A stretch of DNA of 64,000 nucleotides, taken from Paramoeba atlantica. Its lineage: Eukaryota > Discosea. The position numbers and the translations under genes are program-made. How positions within the stretch are numbered: position 1 is the stretch's first letter; each line of letters starts with the position of its first letter. The stretch spans positions 248,001 through 312,000 of the forward strand of contig CDRNVI010000007.1 in assembly GCA_977017575.1 (NCBI GenBank), in the 5' to 3' direction. Shown here in pieces: positions 1 through 8,932 of the stretch. The notes below the pieces were generated by a model. The model was not told the origin of the DNA. It saw only the letters and a list, made by a program, of their open reading frames with translations, and searched no databases.

Positions 1-1
1 C

Positions 2-1480
2 CTCTCCCCCTTCTTCTTCTCCTTCTTCTTCTTCTTCTCCCCCCACCCCTCCCCTCCCCCCCTCCCCCCCTGCCACGCCCTCGACAGCCCCCCGGACCCC
101 TGGATCGCCCAGCCCTCCCCGTTCCGCGCCGACACCCTCTCCCCGAGCTTCGTGGCCTACCGCAGCGGGGGCCGGCGCCAGACGCCGCTGCCGGTGATCC
201 GGTCCCACCGGCACCCCCCGGCCCCCCCGGGGCTCCACGGGGGCCCCCCCGAGGGGGCCGGGACCCTCGAGGAGTCCTACGTCCCCGCGGCCCCCCTGGA
301 GCGGCACTACGTGTTCGCGCTGGAGGGGGGCGCCGGGGCCGCGGGGGGGCTGCCGGGGCTGCGCGGGGAGGGCTCCAAGCCCCCGTGGGTGTGTGCCGCG
401 ACCCCGGAGTACCGGATCTGCCCCGAGGGGGGGCCGATGGGGTCGTTTTATGCGTTTGAGCGCCCGGGGAGGTATGGTGAAGGGGGGGAGAGGGGGGGTG
501 AAAAGGCAAGGGCGTGGCCAGGGGAGGTGCGTAGGTATGTGGAGGAAGTGGGGAAATATCGGGAGAGGCGTGGTGGGGGGGAGTTGGTAAAGGAGGATGA
601 GGGGTGGAGCTCAGGGTATGGGTTTTCGTTGTTGAATGCGTTGGGTAAGAGGGAAGAAATAGAGCCATTAGACGATAGTAGAGAGAAAGATCTTCCCGAG
701 GTACCGAAAGGTCGGGTAGCACAAGTTGATACGAAGGCGTGTGTGTTGCACCTGCGACATCATGGATACGCAACCCCCCTTAAGTATCCCAGGTTACAGA
801 ACGAGGTGGTAACTCAGTTTCTGGCTCGCAGAAAGCCTCACTTGCTTCAAAACGCGGAGAAATACGGGTACGACTCCTGGGACGAATGGTTGTCGCTGAC
901 TGCACGTGATCAGGATTACAATGCGCAATACTCACAATTGGTTCCTAATGATAATTACGAGAGTGATAAACTTTTGGAGGAGATGACTCAACTCAGAATG
1001 TACTATGGAGATGCGGTAGTGCGCGATGCGAGCAAGTTCGAAATTCACGCTGGTGGTTACCTTTCTATGCCGTTTGATGAGTCCGAATTCACAGATTCTG
1101 ACATGAATGAGGTAGGGCGTTTACTTGACGAATATGGCGGTAATGGAATATTGCTTCCTTGTGTGCCCTCCTATACTCGCAAAATGAAAATGCGTCACGC
1201 AAGGGCAAAGAACCCAGGTGTGATTGTCTCTTCTTCAAACCAACCTTTGCGAGAAACACAACATTCTGCAAGTTTTGAGCTTGCTTTTGGTTCTTACGAA
1301 AGCAGCTATGAACATTTGCTCGATGAAGTTGAGATGTGCCAACCAGCTTTTTACGAAATCGTCGATAGGATGCAGGAGCGAAAATTTGGAACAAGGAACG
1401 GAGCTGACCAAAAGAAGAGTATTCGAGAAATACTTCGTACAGGAGTTTGGTGTCCATGTCATGATTCTAGGAGTGAGTAA
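2..1480 (+). CDS. Unrecognised protein, 5'-partial, with GC-rich start
   Basis: The frame is open from the left edge to a TAA at 1478-1480, and the first in-frame ATG is only at 437, so the gene probably begins outside the window. The first 60 bases are a pyrimidine tract (TTC and CCC runs) that could be 5' untranslated sequence or a Phe/Pro-rich stretch. The N-terminal third is Pro/Gly/Arg-rich and very GC-rich; from about 640 onward composition becomes ordinary. The C-terminal 250 residues look globular and acidic, with no membrane segment and no motif I recognise. The DNA changes from C-rich to G-rich to AT-richer along the gene, a pattern seen in other genes here. The normal codon texture after 640 argues that it is a real gene. 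Function unknown. Confidence 0.6.
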   Translation, partial: LSPFFFSFFFFFSPHPSPPPLPPCHALDSPPDPWIAQPSPFRADTLSPSFVAYRSGGRRQTPLPVIRSHRHPPAPPGLHGGPPEGAGTLEESYVPAAPLERHYVFALEGGAGAAGGLPGLRGEGSKPPWVCAATPEYRICPEGGPMGSFYAFERPGRYGEGGERGGEKARAWPGEVRRYVEEVGKYRERRGGGELVKEDEGWSSGYGFSLLNALGKREEIEPLDDSREKDLPEVPKGRVAQVDTKACVLHLRHHGYATPLKYPRLQNEVVTQFLARRKPHLLQNAEKYGYDSWDEWLSLTARDQDYNAQYSQLVPNDNYESDKLLEEMTQLRMYYGDAVVRDASKFEIHAGGYLSMPFDESEFTDSDMNEVGRLLDEYGGNGILLPCVPSYTRKMKMRHARAKNPGVIVSSSNQPLRETQHSASFELAFGSYESSYEHLLDEVEMCQPAFYEIVDRMQERKFGTRNGADQKKSIREILRTGVWCPCHDSRSE

Positions 1481-2243
1481 ACTACGTGTCCTTACGCATA
1501 ATCGATATGGGCAGTACGCATGACCATGATGTAGTATAGTATGGCCATGATTACATACACAAGTATCTGATGGGCAATGTGTCGGGGGTACGTATTGCGA
1601 GCTTCCACGTGTGGGTACGTCCGTATCTTATTTCACGGATTTCTTGCACTCATTTTTGTACATAGGATACTATTCGATGTCGTTTTTCGCAGTCGACTCA
1701 CTGTAGCATAAAATATGCACCGTACTTCAGCTGCACTGGACTTTAATGATCAAGCATACTCTTTTTTCCTCACTGAGGAATTCTACGACAACTAGTCGAA
1801 CGTTTCCGCGTCAACCCCAAGTGAAGGTTTACTGTATAGAAGTAAGAATCGGTAGAACAGTTCATAAAAGTTTTGTGGTAAAACTTATTTGAGTTCTTGC
1901 TGATTTCTCAAGTAGAATGAAGCAGATGATAAATATTGTATGCTTTCGTGCGACTTCTTGAGCGTACCTAATGTACGCCCTTTTGTGAGATGTGAATTAA
2001 TTCAAATTGAATGATTCAGTGGATGTTCATTGGGCTGACTGAAAACTTTACTGAAATTGTCAAATAGCAACAAATTTCCTCATCTCCCTTTCACATCGAA
2101 TTCTTTTTCCGAATCGATTCGTAAATTTTGAACGCTATCTGCGCAACTGTGATTCTGCATTACATCGTATACTGTGTAATAAAAATTTACACATTTGTAT
2201 TACTATAAAGGTAAGATAATACCCAACAAAAAAATAAAATCGT
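1481..2243. other. Intergenic stretch, nothing recognised
   Basis: About 760 bases, AT-rich toward the right, with many stops in all frames. I see no repeat, RNA gene or transposon end. It presumably holds the 3' untranslated region of the first gene and the 5' region of the following LRR gene. Confidence 0.5.
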
Positions 2244-2852
2244 ATGTATTCCTCCAAGAATTTCTTAATGTTTGGTCACATTGCATCATCGGACCCGCAA
2301 CGTCGCTCTAAAGTTCGACTTGCGAAAGTGAGCGGAACATTTCTACCTGCAGAGTATAATTTAATACGACTCATTGAAACTGTCGAAAATTGTCATCCTA
2401 CCTGGAGCACGAATACACCCGCCTGCGAGTGGAATGGAATAGCGTGTGATAAAAAAGGTTCCTTGGAGAAAATTTTCTGGTTCGATGATAACTTGTATGG
2501 AGTACTAAACTGGAGGTATTTGCCTTTGGGATTAAGACATTTGAATGTTGCCGAAAATCTACTTTGTGGTGATGTACTTTTTGACTGTTTGCCTGTAGCC
2601 TTGGTTTCGCTCTATTTGTCTGCAAATCGTTTCAGCGGAACTCCCTGCCTTTCTCACCTACATGAACTGCGCACGGTTGATTTGAGTCAAAACGAATTTG
2701 TGGGGTGGGTCGATTTTAATGCAATTCCATCGTCCGTGAGTCTTCTTTACTTAAGTGGAAACTTGGGACTCAAAGGCACACTAAACTTAGAACTCTTCGG
2801 TGAGGATTTGATATATGATATTAGCGAAACACAAATTGAAACAACTTTTTAG
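2244..2852 (+). CDS. Short leucine-rich-repeat protein
   Basis: 202 residues, first of five related LRR genes in the window. An N-terminal cap like plant LRRNT_2 is seen at about 30-70: a helix (LIRLIETVEN), a Trp (PTW), then C-E-W-N-G-I-A-C, matching C-x-W-x-G-V-x-C in the other family members. It is followed by about five LRRs of 21-23 residues, with cores such as L-x-x-L-x-L-S-x-N-x-F-S-G. It is shorter than its relatives (268-309 residues); the last repeat decays into a non-LRR tail, so it may be truncated. No signal peptide is evident from this ATG, although the intact relative at 26333 has one. Extracellular or surface role is inferred from the family; ligand unknown. Confidence 0.75.
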   Translation: MYSSKNFLMFGHIASSDPQRRSKVRLAKVSGTFLPAEYNLIRLIETVENCHPTWSTNTPACEWNGIACDKKGSLEKIFWFDDNLYGVLNWRYLPLGLRHLNVAENLLCGDVLFDCLPVALVSLYLSANRFSGTPCLSHLHELRTVDLSQNEFVGWVDFNAIPSSVSLLYLSGNLGLKGTLNLELFGEDLIYDISETQIETTF

Positions 2853-3313
2853 TATATTCTCCTGGAATGAAGCACGAACGTTCTTTGAAAGAGGCGTCGT
2901 AGCCTCGACCAGATGGGCTTGCCCTTTAAAGTGTCGAATCATCTAGACTTTTCAGGTATTCTCGTGATTTTCAAGGCTAGATAAAATGTTCAAGGATAAT
3001 ATGTTCAAAGATAATATGTTCAAGGATACCTCAAGGTGGGACGGAAGCTCCGTAACGGAATTATCAGTTCCTGCTGTATATTATCGTGAACAATTCCCTT
3101 TAACGTGCTAGTACTTGGATTCGTGCGGTTTCTTCTGGTTTGAAGTGCTCTGGATTGGGGGGTAAGAATTTAGTTTTCCCCCATAAGATAAAACGGCGTA
3201 CTTGTATGTCGATAGCTAGTCCAGCGAAATCGGATTTTTCTTTTTCTAGAATTTCGATAGGATATCCACATTAAAATTATTATATTGTTGTTTATTGATT
3301 TATTTATTGTTGT
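2853..3313. other. Intergenic stretch with a short tandem repeat
   Basis: Spacer between the first LRR gene and the duplicated LRR block. The only structure noticed is the 15-nt tandem repeat at 2983-3027. No coding potential is evident. Confidence 0.5.
2983..3027. repeat. Three 15-nt tandem repeats
   Basis: Three consecutive units of the form AATATGTTCAAGGAT (units at 2983, 2998 and 3013) with one mismatch in each of the first two. No function is assigned. Confidence 0.85.
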
Positions 3314-3338
3314 TTGGTTGAACGAACCTTGTGACACA

Positions 3339-3431
3339 ATGAGAAAAATACAGCACTATTCTACACTATTTATCTTGTTTTACAATATTCTGAATCTTTT
3401 CATAGTCAATAGATATTTTCGCACTCCATGA
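3339..3431 (+). other. Upstream signal-peptide-like ORF of LRR copy 1
   Basis: A 30-codon frame starting MRKIQHYSTLFILFYNILNL has a basic N-terminus and a long hydrophobic core, as in a secretory signal. Its TGA overlaps the ATG of the LRR gene (ATGA at 3428-3431), and it lies in a different frame. In the intact relative at 26333 a signal peptide occupies this position in frame. It may be the displaced signal peptide of this gene or a regulatory upstream ORF. The copy-2 equivalent (ATG near 5699) has an earlier stop. Confidence 0.45.
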
Positions 3432-4258
3432 ACATGTGCGGTGGAGCACGTAGAATAGCTACTGCAGAATCCGTGGTGCAAAAGAAAGCGCAAAGAGTTA
3501 GCAAAGTAAATTTGCCCGCAGACTTGTTATTAGTTCAGTTTCTTTCCAACATCGAAAATCCGCATTCTACATGGAAAGAGAAATTTCCTGTATCTTCTTG
3601 GGCAGGGGTTAGATGCAATGCAAATGGTCAAGTTGTTAGCATTTCGTGGAGTCGATATGGAATCCGTGGAAAGGTATCATGGTTTAGTCTTCCTTCGAGT
3701 GTGCAGAAAATCTTTTTGAACGACAACAAATTGTCTGGTACCGTTCTCCCCGCGGAGTTTCCGCCCGAGCTTCGAGTACTCAATGTGTCGCTCAATCAAT
3801 TTGGAAACACCTTAGATTTGGATGAGCTACCTTTGCATATGGAAGATTTGCATGGCCACCAAAATTACATGATTGGCCCCATTCATCTTTCCGGCCTACC
3901 CTGTACTCTTGTATCTCTCATACTTTCGAATAACAAATTTAGTGGCGAGGTGGAACTTCGATATTTACCCCAATCTCTTCGAATAATTCTTCTTCATTCC
4001 AACAAGCTAACTGGAAATATTGAATTGGGCTCTCTCCCGGAGGCGATAACCAATATTTCTCTTAATAAAAATCGCCTGACAGGGTGCATTTGCTTAAAAG
4101 CTCTTCCGCTGAGCTTGAAGTATCTCACCTTGCAAGATAATAAATTTACTGACTTTTCACATTTGGACTGCCTGCCCCCTGCATTGAAAGAACTTAAGCT
4201 AGGGTTAAATTGTTTTTCGAAGGATTTACTTGAAACCTTACCATCAGAATACAAATGA
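3428..4258 (+). CDS. Leucine-rich-repeat protein, tandem copy 1
   Basis: 276 residues. The N-terminal cap covers about 25-68 (LLVQFLSNIENPHSTW, then S-W-A-G-V-R-C); in the Cys-x-Trp motif the first Cys is replaced by Ser. About eight LRRs of roughly 22-23 residues follow, with the period x-L-x-x-L-P-x-x-L-x-x-L-x-L-x-x-N-x-L-x-G. An in-frame TAG at 3410-3412 fixes this ATG as the earliest possible start. The protein as read has no signal peptide; a signal-like peptide sits just upstream in another frame. It is a near-identical tandem duplicate of the gene at 5788 (18 amino-acid differences counted by eye, many in clusters). Family members in other eukaryotes are often secreted or surface recognition proteins; ligand unknown. 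Confidence 0.85.
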   Translation: MNMCGGARRIATAESVVQKKAQRVSKVNLPADLLLVQFLSNIENPHSTWKEKFPVSSWAGVRCNANGQVVSISWSRYGIRGKVSWFSLPSSVQKIFLNDNKLSGTVLPAEFPPELRVLNVSLNQFGNTLDLDELPLHMEDLHGHQNYMIGPIHLSGLPCTLVSLILSNNKFSGEVELRYLPQSLRIILLHSNKLTGNIELGSLPEAITNISLNKNRLTGCICLKALPLSLKYLTLQDNKFTDFSHLDCLPPALKELKLGLNCFSKDLLETLPSEYK

Positions 4259-4414
4259 AAAAAATGAAAAAGTTTGAAGTAGGAAGATACCTTCTCAAGA
4301 ATATGATGAAGTCGTTTATACACCCTTGATACACCATGTAAGGAATTTAATTTTTTTGAAAACATTTTTTTAAACAGTACACGGATAATTTACCCCACTT
4401 TTCTGTATTTTGTT

Positions 4415-5253
4415 AGTAATTTTTTGTATACCGTTACCCCCCATTAGATATCCTAGTACCCCACTTACCCGCTTTTGTGATGAAACCTCTGGGTCACGAG
4501 AGCACAAGTGGCATACTAGTTTACAGAGAATCTTTTCAGAATCTTTTATTTAAAAAACTCAATAGTAAAGTTTTTAGCTTAAAAACTCTTAAAAATTTCA
4601 AGTGTTGTGCACAGTTGTACCTCGTTCGATACGCTGTGTTAGCTCGGTAATAGTTTTATCGCTTAATGGCAATTCCTCTGCAAGTGCCTTGCGAGTAGTC
4701 CCGCGTACCATGGACAGCACAACGTAGAACCCCTTTGCGTTCGCAGGCATGTTATCCTTCGTTCCTAGTTGAGATACAGAAGAAAGTTTAGCGTAGTTCT
4801 TGAGATATGGACCTAGGGCAGGAACACGCTTCTAGCACCTAGATGGGCATTTCAACATGCCAGCTTTAAGGTCTAGTACCATAACTACTTCCTTGCGTTT
4901 GGGACAGACATGATTATTATAGACTACTCGATGTGTTATCAACTAAGCAGCTACAACGGCTTCATTGAAGGCATCTAAACCAAGAACAGTGCAGAGAACT
5001 GAACACAGAAAAAGTTCTCACACGCAGAACAGTTGAAATCCATGTGAAAATTTTTGGTAAAGTGAATCAATATGGTGTATTACTGAGCCAATGTGGCGAC
5101 GTAATGGTGACGTAATTTATAATGAAAATATGTTCTCTGATACGCTTAATATGGTTATAACTCTGTAAATAACGTAAAAACGTATCGGAACCATTTTCGA
5201 AAAAATCATTTTTTCGTCAAATCATTATCCCTACGGCCCGGGACACAGTAATA
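4415..5253. other. Spacer between LRR blocks
   Basis: No host gene. It contains the minus-strand transposase remnant at 4598-5010. The rest is AT-rich sequence without recognised features. Confidence 0.5.
4598..5010 (-). mobile_element. Merlin/ISXO2-like transposase remnant
   Basis: On the minus strand one frame reads continuously except for two in-frame stops (at about 4836 and 4944). It holds LGLDAFNEAVVAA, then a zinc-ribbon-like segment (H-V-C-P-K-R-K, later L-K-C-P-S-R-C), then VRGTTRKALAEELPLSDKT followed by a basic ITELTQRI. This order (CP-x-C ribbon, helical segment, R-x-x-A...T helix-turn-helix-like part) resembles the N-terminal region of Merlin/IS1016/ISXO2-type DNA transposases. 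The catalytic part is missing. No terminal repeats were found. Assignment is by motif order only; it could be another degraded zinc-ribbon protein. Confidence 0.45.
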
Positions 5254-5507
5254 AACCCCGTACCGTTTTAAAGTACCTGTAGCTCGCTATTGTACCGGGG
5301 GGGTACAATAAGTGGGAACGCTTGGTTTTATTGTACCCCCCCCTGCGCAAAAGAGGGCGCCGCGATGCGGGGCCTATTTTTATTTTTCACTATTTTCGTT
5401 AATTTTCGGAATTTTTATTGTACCTGTAGCTACGTACACTATACTTTTGTATTGTACCTGTGGCTAGTTATTGTACCGGGTGGGGTACATTAACCCGGAC
5501 GGGGGTT
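5254..5507. mobile_element. Small TA-flanked inverted-repeat element (keyword ATTGTACC)
   Basis: A 254-bp element with imperfect terminal inverted repeats starting AACCCCGTACCG (left) and AACCCCCGTCCGGG (right, reverse complement), flanked on both sides by TA (5252-5253 and 5508-5509). That matches the target duplication of Tc1/mariner-type MITEs. The inside contains at least five copies of ATTGTACC, several followed by TGTAGCT or a G-run. The termini match the element at 41295-41726. It is too short to encode a transposase. Confidence 0.65.
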
Positions 5508-5787
5508 TATAATAAAGGAAAAAAAAGAAAAATATACCGTGGTGTTCAGCCTCTTTTACCCCTCCTCTGCAGGTCTTGTATTTTGTCCGATTTTGGAAAT
5601 ATTTGGTATAACACCGTTCTTCGACCCAATCGTTCCGAATATGAGGTCCTTTTCACTCGAGCGCCTCCCTACCTTGGTTGAACGAACCTTGTGACACAAT
5701 GAGAAAAATACAGCACTATTCTACACTATTTATCTTGCTTTACAATATTCTGAATCTTTTCATAGTCAATAGATAATTTCACACTCC

Positions 5788-6618
5788 ATGAACATGTGCG
5801 GTGGAGTACGTAGAATAGCTACTTCAGAATCCGTGGTGCAAAGGAAAGCGCAGAGAGTTAGCAAAGTAAATTTGCCCGCAGACTTGTTATTAGTCCAGTT
5901 TCTTTCCAACATCGAAAATCCGCATTCTACATGGAAAGAGAATTTTCCTGTATCTTCTTGGGCAGGGGTTAGATGCAATGCAAATGGTCAAGTTGTTAGC
6001 ATGTGGTGGAGTCGATATGGAATCCGTGGAAAGGTATCATGGTTTAGTCTTCCTTCGAGTGTGCAGAAAATCTTTTTGAACGACAATAAATTGTCTGGTA
6101 CCGTTCTCCCCGCGGAGTTTCCGCCCAATCTTCGACTTCTCAATGTGTCGCTCAATCAATTTGGAAACACCTTAGATTTGGATGAGCTACCTTTGCATAT
6201 GGAAGATTTGTATGGGTATCAAAATTACATGACTGGCCCCATTCATCTTTCCGGCCTACCCTGTACTCTTGTATCTCTCATACTTTCGAATAACAAATTT
6301 AGTGGCGAGGTGGAACTTCGATATTTACCCCAATCTCTTGAAATCATTGATTTTCATTCCAACGAGCTAACTGGAAATATTGAATTGGGCTCTCTCCCGG
6401 AGGCGATCATCAATATTTCTCTTCAAGAAAATCGCCTGACAGGGTGCATTTGCTTAAAAGCTCTTCCGCTGAGCTTGAAGTATCTCACCTTGCAAGATAA
6501 TAAATTTACTGACTTTTCGCATTTGGACTGCCTACCCCCTGCATTGAAAGAACTTAAGCTAGGGTTAAATTGTTTTTCGAAGGATTTACTTGAAACCCTA
6601 CCATCAGAATACAAATAA
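5788..6618 (+). CDS. Leucine-rich-repeat protein, tandem copy 2
   Basis: 276 residues, near-identical to the gene at 3428 with the same cap-plus-LRR architecture. By eye I count 18 amino-acid differences and about 7-8 silent differences. Many replacements fall in clusters: SIS to SMW, ELRV to NLRL, LHGHQ to LYGYQ, SLRIILLHSNK to SLEIIDFHSNE, and LNKN to LQEN. These lie within or just beside the L-x-x-L-x-L strand segments that form the concave face in LRR proteins. The upstream signal-like ORF is cut shorter than in copy 1. The 3' flank is interrupted 36 bases past the stop by a hAT-like element, so mRNA 3' end formation may differ between copies. Role unknown; likely recognition or surface protein. 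Confidence 0.85.
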   Translation: MNMCGGVRRIATSESVVQRKAQRVSKVNLPADLLLVQFLSNIENPHSTWKENFPVSSWAGVRCNANGQVVSMWWSRYGIRGKVSWFSLPSSVQKIFLNDNKLSGTVLPAEFPPNLRLLNVSLNQFGNTLDLDELPLHMEDLYGYQNYMTGPIHLSGLPCTLVSLILSNNKFSGEVELRYLPQSLEIIDFHSNELTGNIELGSLPEAIINISLQENRLTGCICLKALPLSLKYLTLQDNKFTDFSHLDCLPPALKELKLGLNCFSKDLLETLPSEYK

Positions 6619-6646
6619 AAAGAATGAAAATGAGTGAGGTTGGAAA

Positions 6647-6654
6647 ATATTTTC
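6647..6654. repeat. 8-bp target-site duplication, left
   Basis: ATATTTTC directly precedes the CAGAGGTCC terminus; the same octamer follows the right terminus at 8933-8940. Eight base pairs is the length produced by hAT transposases. Confidence 0.85.
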
Positions 6655-6681
6655 CAGAGGTCCGTAAAATCACAAAAACTA

Positions 6682-6710
6682 TTTTATAGTACTATTATAG
6701 TACTATAAAC
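6682..6710. repeat. Subterminal palindromes, left end of hAT-like element
   Basis: Two overlapping copies of a TTATAGTACTATAA-type palindrome lie about 30 bases inside the left terminus. Matching copies lie near the right end at 8846-8884. Probable transposase-binding repeats. Confidence 0.6.
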
Positions 6711-7462
6711 TTTGAAATACTATACAGGTGTATATTAAAACTATACACTGTATGTCTTTACTATTTTTCTTAGTAAGTTTTTTCTGAAAGTATTGCTTCA
6801 AATGCCGACTCGACGCAATTTCTTTTTGTCACTATGTTTCTCATCACTATGCCCAACAAGCGTCGTGGTCAAGCTCAAATCCTTTTTTCACACTTCGTTG
6901 AAATCGATGGGGAAGTCGACCTACTTTAATTTCAGATGTGTTCCAGCCCAGACGCCTTGTCTTCTTAGGTCGCTTTTCCTGCCGAAGTATAATGTGTAAA
7001 TGTGAAATAGGGGGTAAGTGATTCTTCAAATTTCTTCAAAAGATTATGAATTTTGCAGATATTGAATCTTGCAGGCTCTGCGATGTGTTTTTATGTTTTA
7101 CCTTGCCATTGAATACGCCACGTCTAGGATCCAACGAGTGATCTAAAAGGAACTCGTTGAAGGACAACTGTAATGCGGTTTGCACGGTACAAGGAAAGAG
7201 CATTATGGGAAGAACTTGTTGTGAGCTATAGGATCCCGTCTTTTTCCATTTCTGCACACAAACTACAACCTTTTTCTCTTTTTCCTACGCGTCAGCGTAA
7301 CCACACCACTTGCTCCACCTGACATCACGTGACCCCTCTAAGCCTCTACACCTCCATCGGCTCTCTCCTGCCCCGCGAAATTCCTTCAGGTCCATCGACC
7401 GATCTGTCTACCGCGCGCCTTTCTGGACATGAAACACTGATAAACACCATACACTCAACACA

Positions 7463-7532
7463 ATTATTTGTGTAACAAAAAACAGGAAAACAAAAATTTG
7501 TGAATTTTTTATTGTGCAACATTTTTAAAAAT
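7463..7532. repeat. Direct repeat inside the hAT-like element, copy 1
   Basis: A segment around TTTTTTATTGTGCAAC preceded by AACAAAAATT-GTGAA recurs at about 7967-8026. The two copies are roughly 500 bases apart in the same orientation. Origin unknown; a small internal duplication or an older insertion. Confidence 0.6.
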
Positions 7533-7966
7533 GGAAATTTCATTTTAATTTTTTTGCCAAAATTCTAAAATCAAAACTTTTTTTAACCTAAAAGAGGGCC
7601 CGCTTTAGAATACCTGTGAGCTCGGGGGCATGGTATCGTGACCGAGGGCCAATAGCATACCCCCCCATGGTTTTTAGCAGTTCCCCCTGGTTTTCTTTAG
7701 CAGTTCTGAATGATTGTGCCTAAATCCTTTTTTATTTGTGTTTAACTTTCTTTTCAAACGCAAATATTTTATTAATACTTACCACGCGTCCGAATATACA
7801 CACACATTACATTACTATTCACACCGAATTGCCTTCCATTACTATTCCAAATCTATCTGTGAATAGTGTGGCTTACCAGCGACCGTCCGGAGCAACCCGG
7901 AATGATTTGTATTGGATTGGATTTATCCATACCGCCTACATTTTCCTCAACAAAAAAAATTCTACA

Positions 7967-8026
7967 CTAATATTTGTGCAACAAAAATTGGTGAATTTTT
8001 TATTGTGCAACAATTTCAAAAGTTGC
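7967..8026. repeat. Direct repeat inside the hAT-like element, copy 2
   Basis: Second copy of the 7463-7532 repeat. It continues into an inverted motif (GTGCAACAATTTC against GAAAAGTTGCACAAC-like sequence). Confidence 0.6.
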
Positions 8027-8081
8027 ACAACAAAAAGTTCACAAATTTTTGCGAACACTGTATAGTTTTTATAGTACTATA

Positions 8082-8839
8082 CAGGGGGGATCACCAATAT
8101 CGGGACACCTCCCATTTTTGGGCCGTGGGTCCGTTTCACCTGATTTTTGTTGCAAAAGAGAGATCTCGACGCGAATATGATTGGAACGACATTTTGCGCC
8201 TATTTAAACACACTTGTAAAATATGGTATAAAAAAATAAAAAAAATCTCCAAAAAATATGCAAATTTATGTAAAAATTGTGCAAATCCCGTTAAAATTGT
8301 CTATTAAAGGATACAATTCTCTTTTATTAAGTTCCAAATGGGAAAACGACATAGATTAAACTTCCGTCATGTATCCCCCGAGCATGCATCCTACGGCACA
8401 CGGATTGTGAGCGCGCACGAAGTGCATCAAGGCAAGTCTATGAGGGAAACAGCATGTATGATGAATTGCGGAAAGAGCAATGTTATATACCCAAGGCTAT
8501 TGAATATCTCCTAACCGAAAAGCGGGATATCCTAGAGAAGACTCTGAAGAGCCTCCCAAAACGGTTAGAAGAGTTACGAAAGTGTAACGGAGGGGTTATT
8601 TCATACTAAATAACTTTTTCAACGCTTTTTAAGACATTTTTATCCACATTTTCAAATGTGCAAATTTTGAAAAAAATCGTTTTTGTCGTACACACCCTAC
8701 TTTTTATGTGTGTTTAAATAGGCGCAAAATGTCGTTCCGATCATATTCGCGTCGAGATCTCTCTTTTGCAACAAAAATCAGGTGAAACGGACCCACGGCC
8801 CAAAAATGACGGGTGTCCCAATATTGGTGATCCCCCCTG
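8082..8839 (+). mobile_element. Tc1/mariner-like element nested in the hAT-like element
   Basis: A 758-bp element with long inverted repeats of about 132 bp (8082-8213 and 8708-8839), differing at only about five positions, starting CAGGGGGGATCACCAATAT. It is flanked by TA on both sides (8080-8081 and 8840-8841). TA duplications are characteristic of Tc1/mariner transposons. The interior encodes only a transposase C-terminal fragment (8430-8609), so the copy is a deletion derivative. It inserted after the surrounding hAT-like element. Confidence 0.8.
8430..8609 (+). pseudogene. Tc1/mariner transposase C-terminal fragment
   Basis: A 59-codon frame ending in TLKSLPKRLEELRKCNGG then VISY and a stop. 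This matches the classic Tc1-family C-terminus (I-x-S-(M/L)-P-R-R-x-x-A-V-I-K-x-x-G-G-x-x-x-Y). The catalytic DDE part and the N-terminal DNA-binding domains are absent. Its place between the inverted repeats identifies the family of the 8082-8839 element. Confidence 0.6.
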
Positions 8840-8845
8840 TATAGT

Positions 8846-8884
8846 GTTTATAGTACTATAAACGAGGTTTATAGTACTATAAAT
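8846..8884. repeat. Subterminal palindromes, right end of hAT-like element
   Basis: GTTTATAGTACTATAAAC (8846-8863) is a perfect 18-bp palindrome, followed by a near-identical copy at 8867-8884. A related copy at 8066-8081 abuts the nested Tc1-like element. Confidence 0.7.
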
Positions 8885-8932
8885 TTTCTTGAATCACTAT
8901 AAACTATCTATAAATAGTTTTAGGGACCTCTG

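Larger units (their letters stand above)
3314..4414. repeat. LRR duplication block, copy 1
   Basis: This block (5' flank, LRR gene and about 155 bases of 3' flank) is repeated at 5675-6654 with its tail displaced to 8941-9052. The 5' flanks match almost base for base from TTGGTTGAACGAACC onward. The 3' flanks share the stretch starting TTCTCAAGAATA and continuing through CAGTACACGGAT. It is a direct tandem duplication of about 1.1 kb. Confidence 0.9.
5675..6654. repeat. LRR duplication block, copy 2 (tail displaced)
   Basis: Second copy of the 3314-4414 block. Homology runs through the LRR gene to 6654, is interrupted by the hAT-like element, and resumes at 8941 (TCAAGAATAAGATGAAC), continuing to about 9052. 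Confidence 0.9.
6655..8932. mobile_element. hAT-like DNA transposon, non-autonomous, 2.28 kb
   Basis: The ends are short inverted repeats: CAGAGGTCCGTAAAA on the left and the complement of TTTTAGGGACCTCTG on the right, one mismatch in 15. They are flanked by a perfect 8-bp duplication ATATTTTC. Both subterminal regions carry copies of a TATAGTACTATA palindrome, as expected for transposase-binding repeats. The pre-insertion site can be read from the paralogous LRR 3' flank at about 4290, which is uninterrupted. CAGRG termini with 8-bp duplications are typical of hAT elements. No hAT transposase (RW or dimerisation motif) was recognised inside, so it is probably non-autonomous. It also contains the nested element at 8082-8839. 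Confidence 0.8.
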
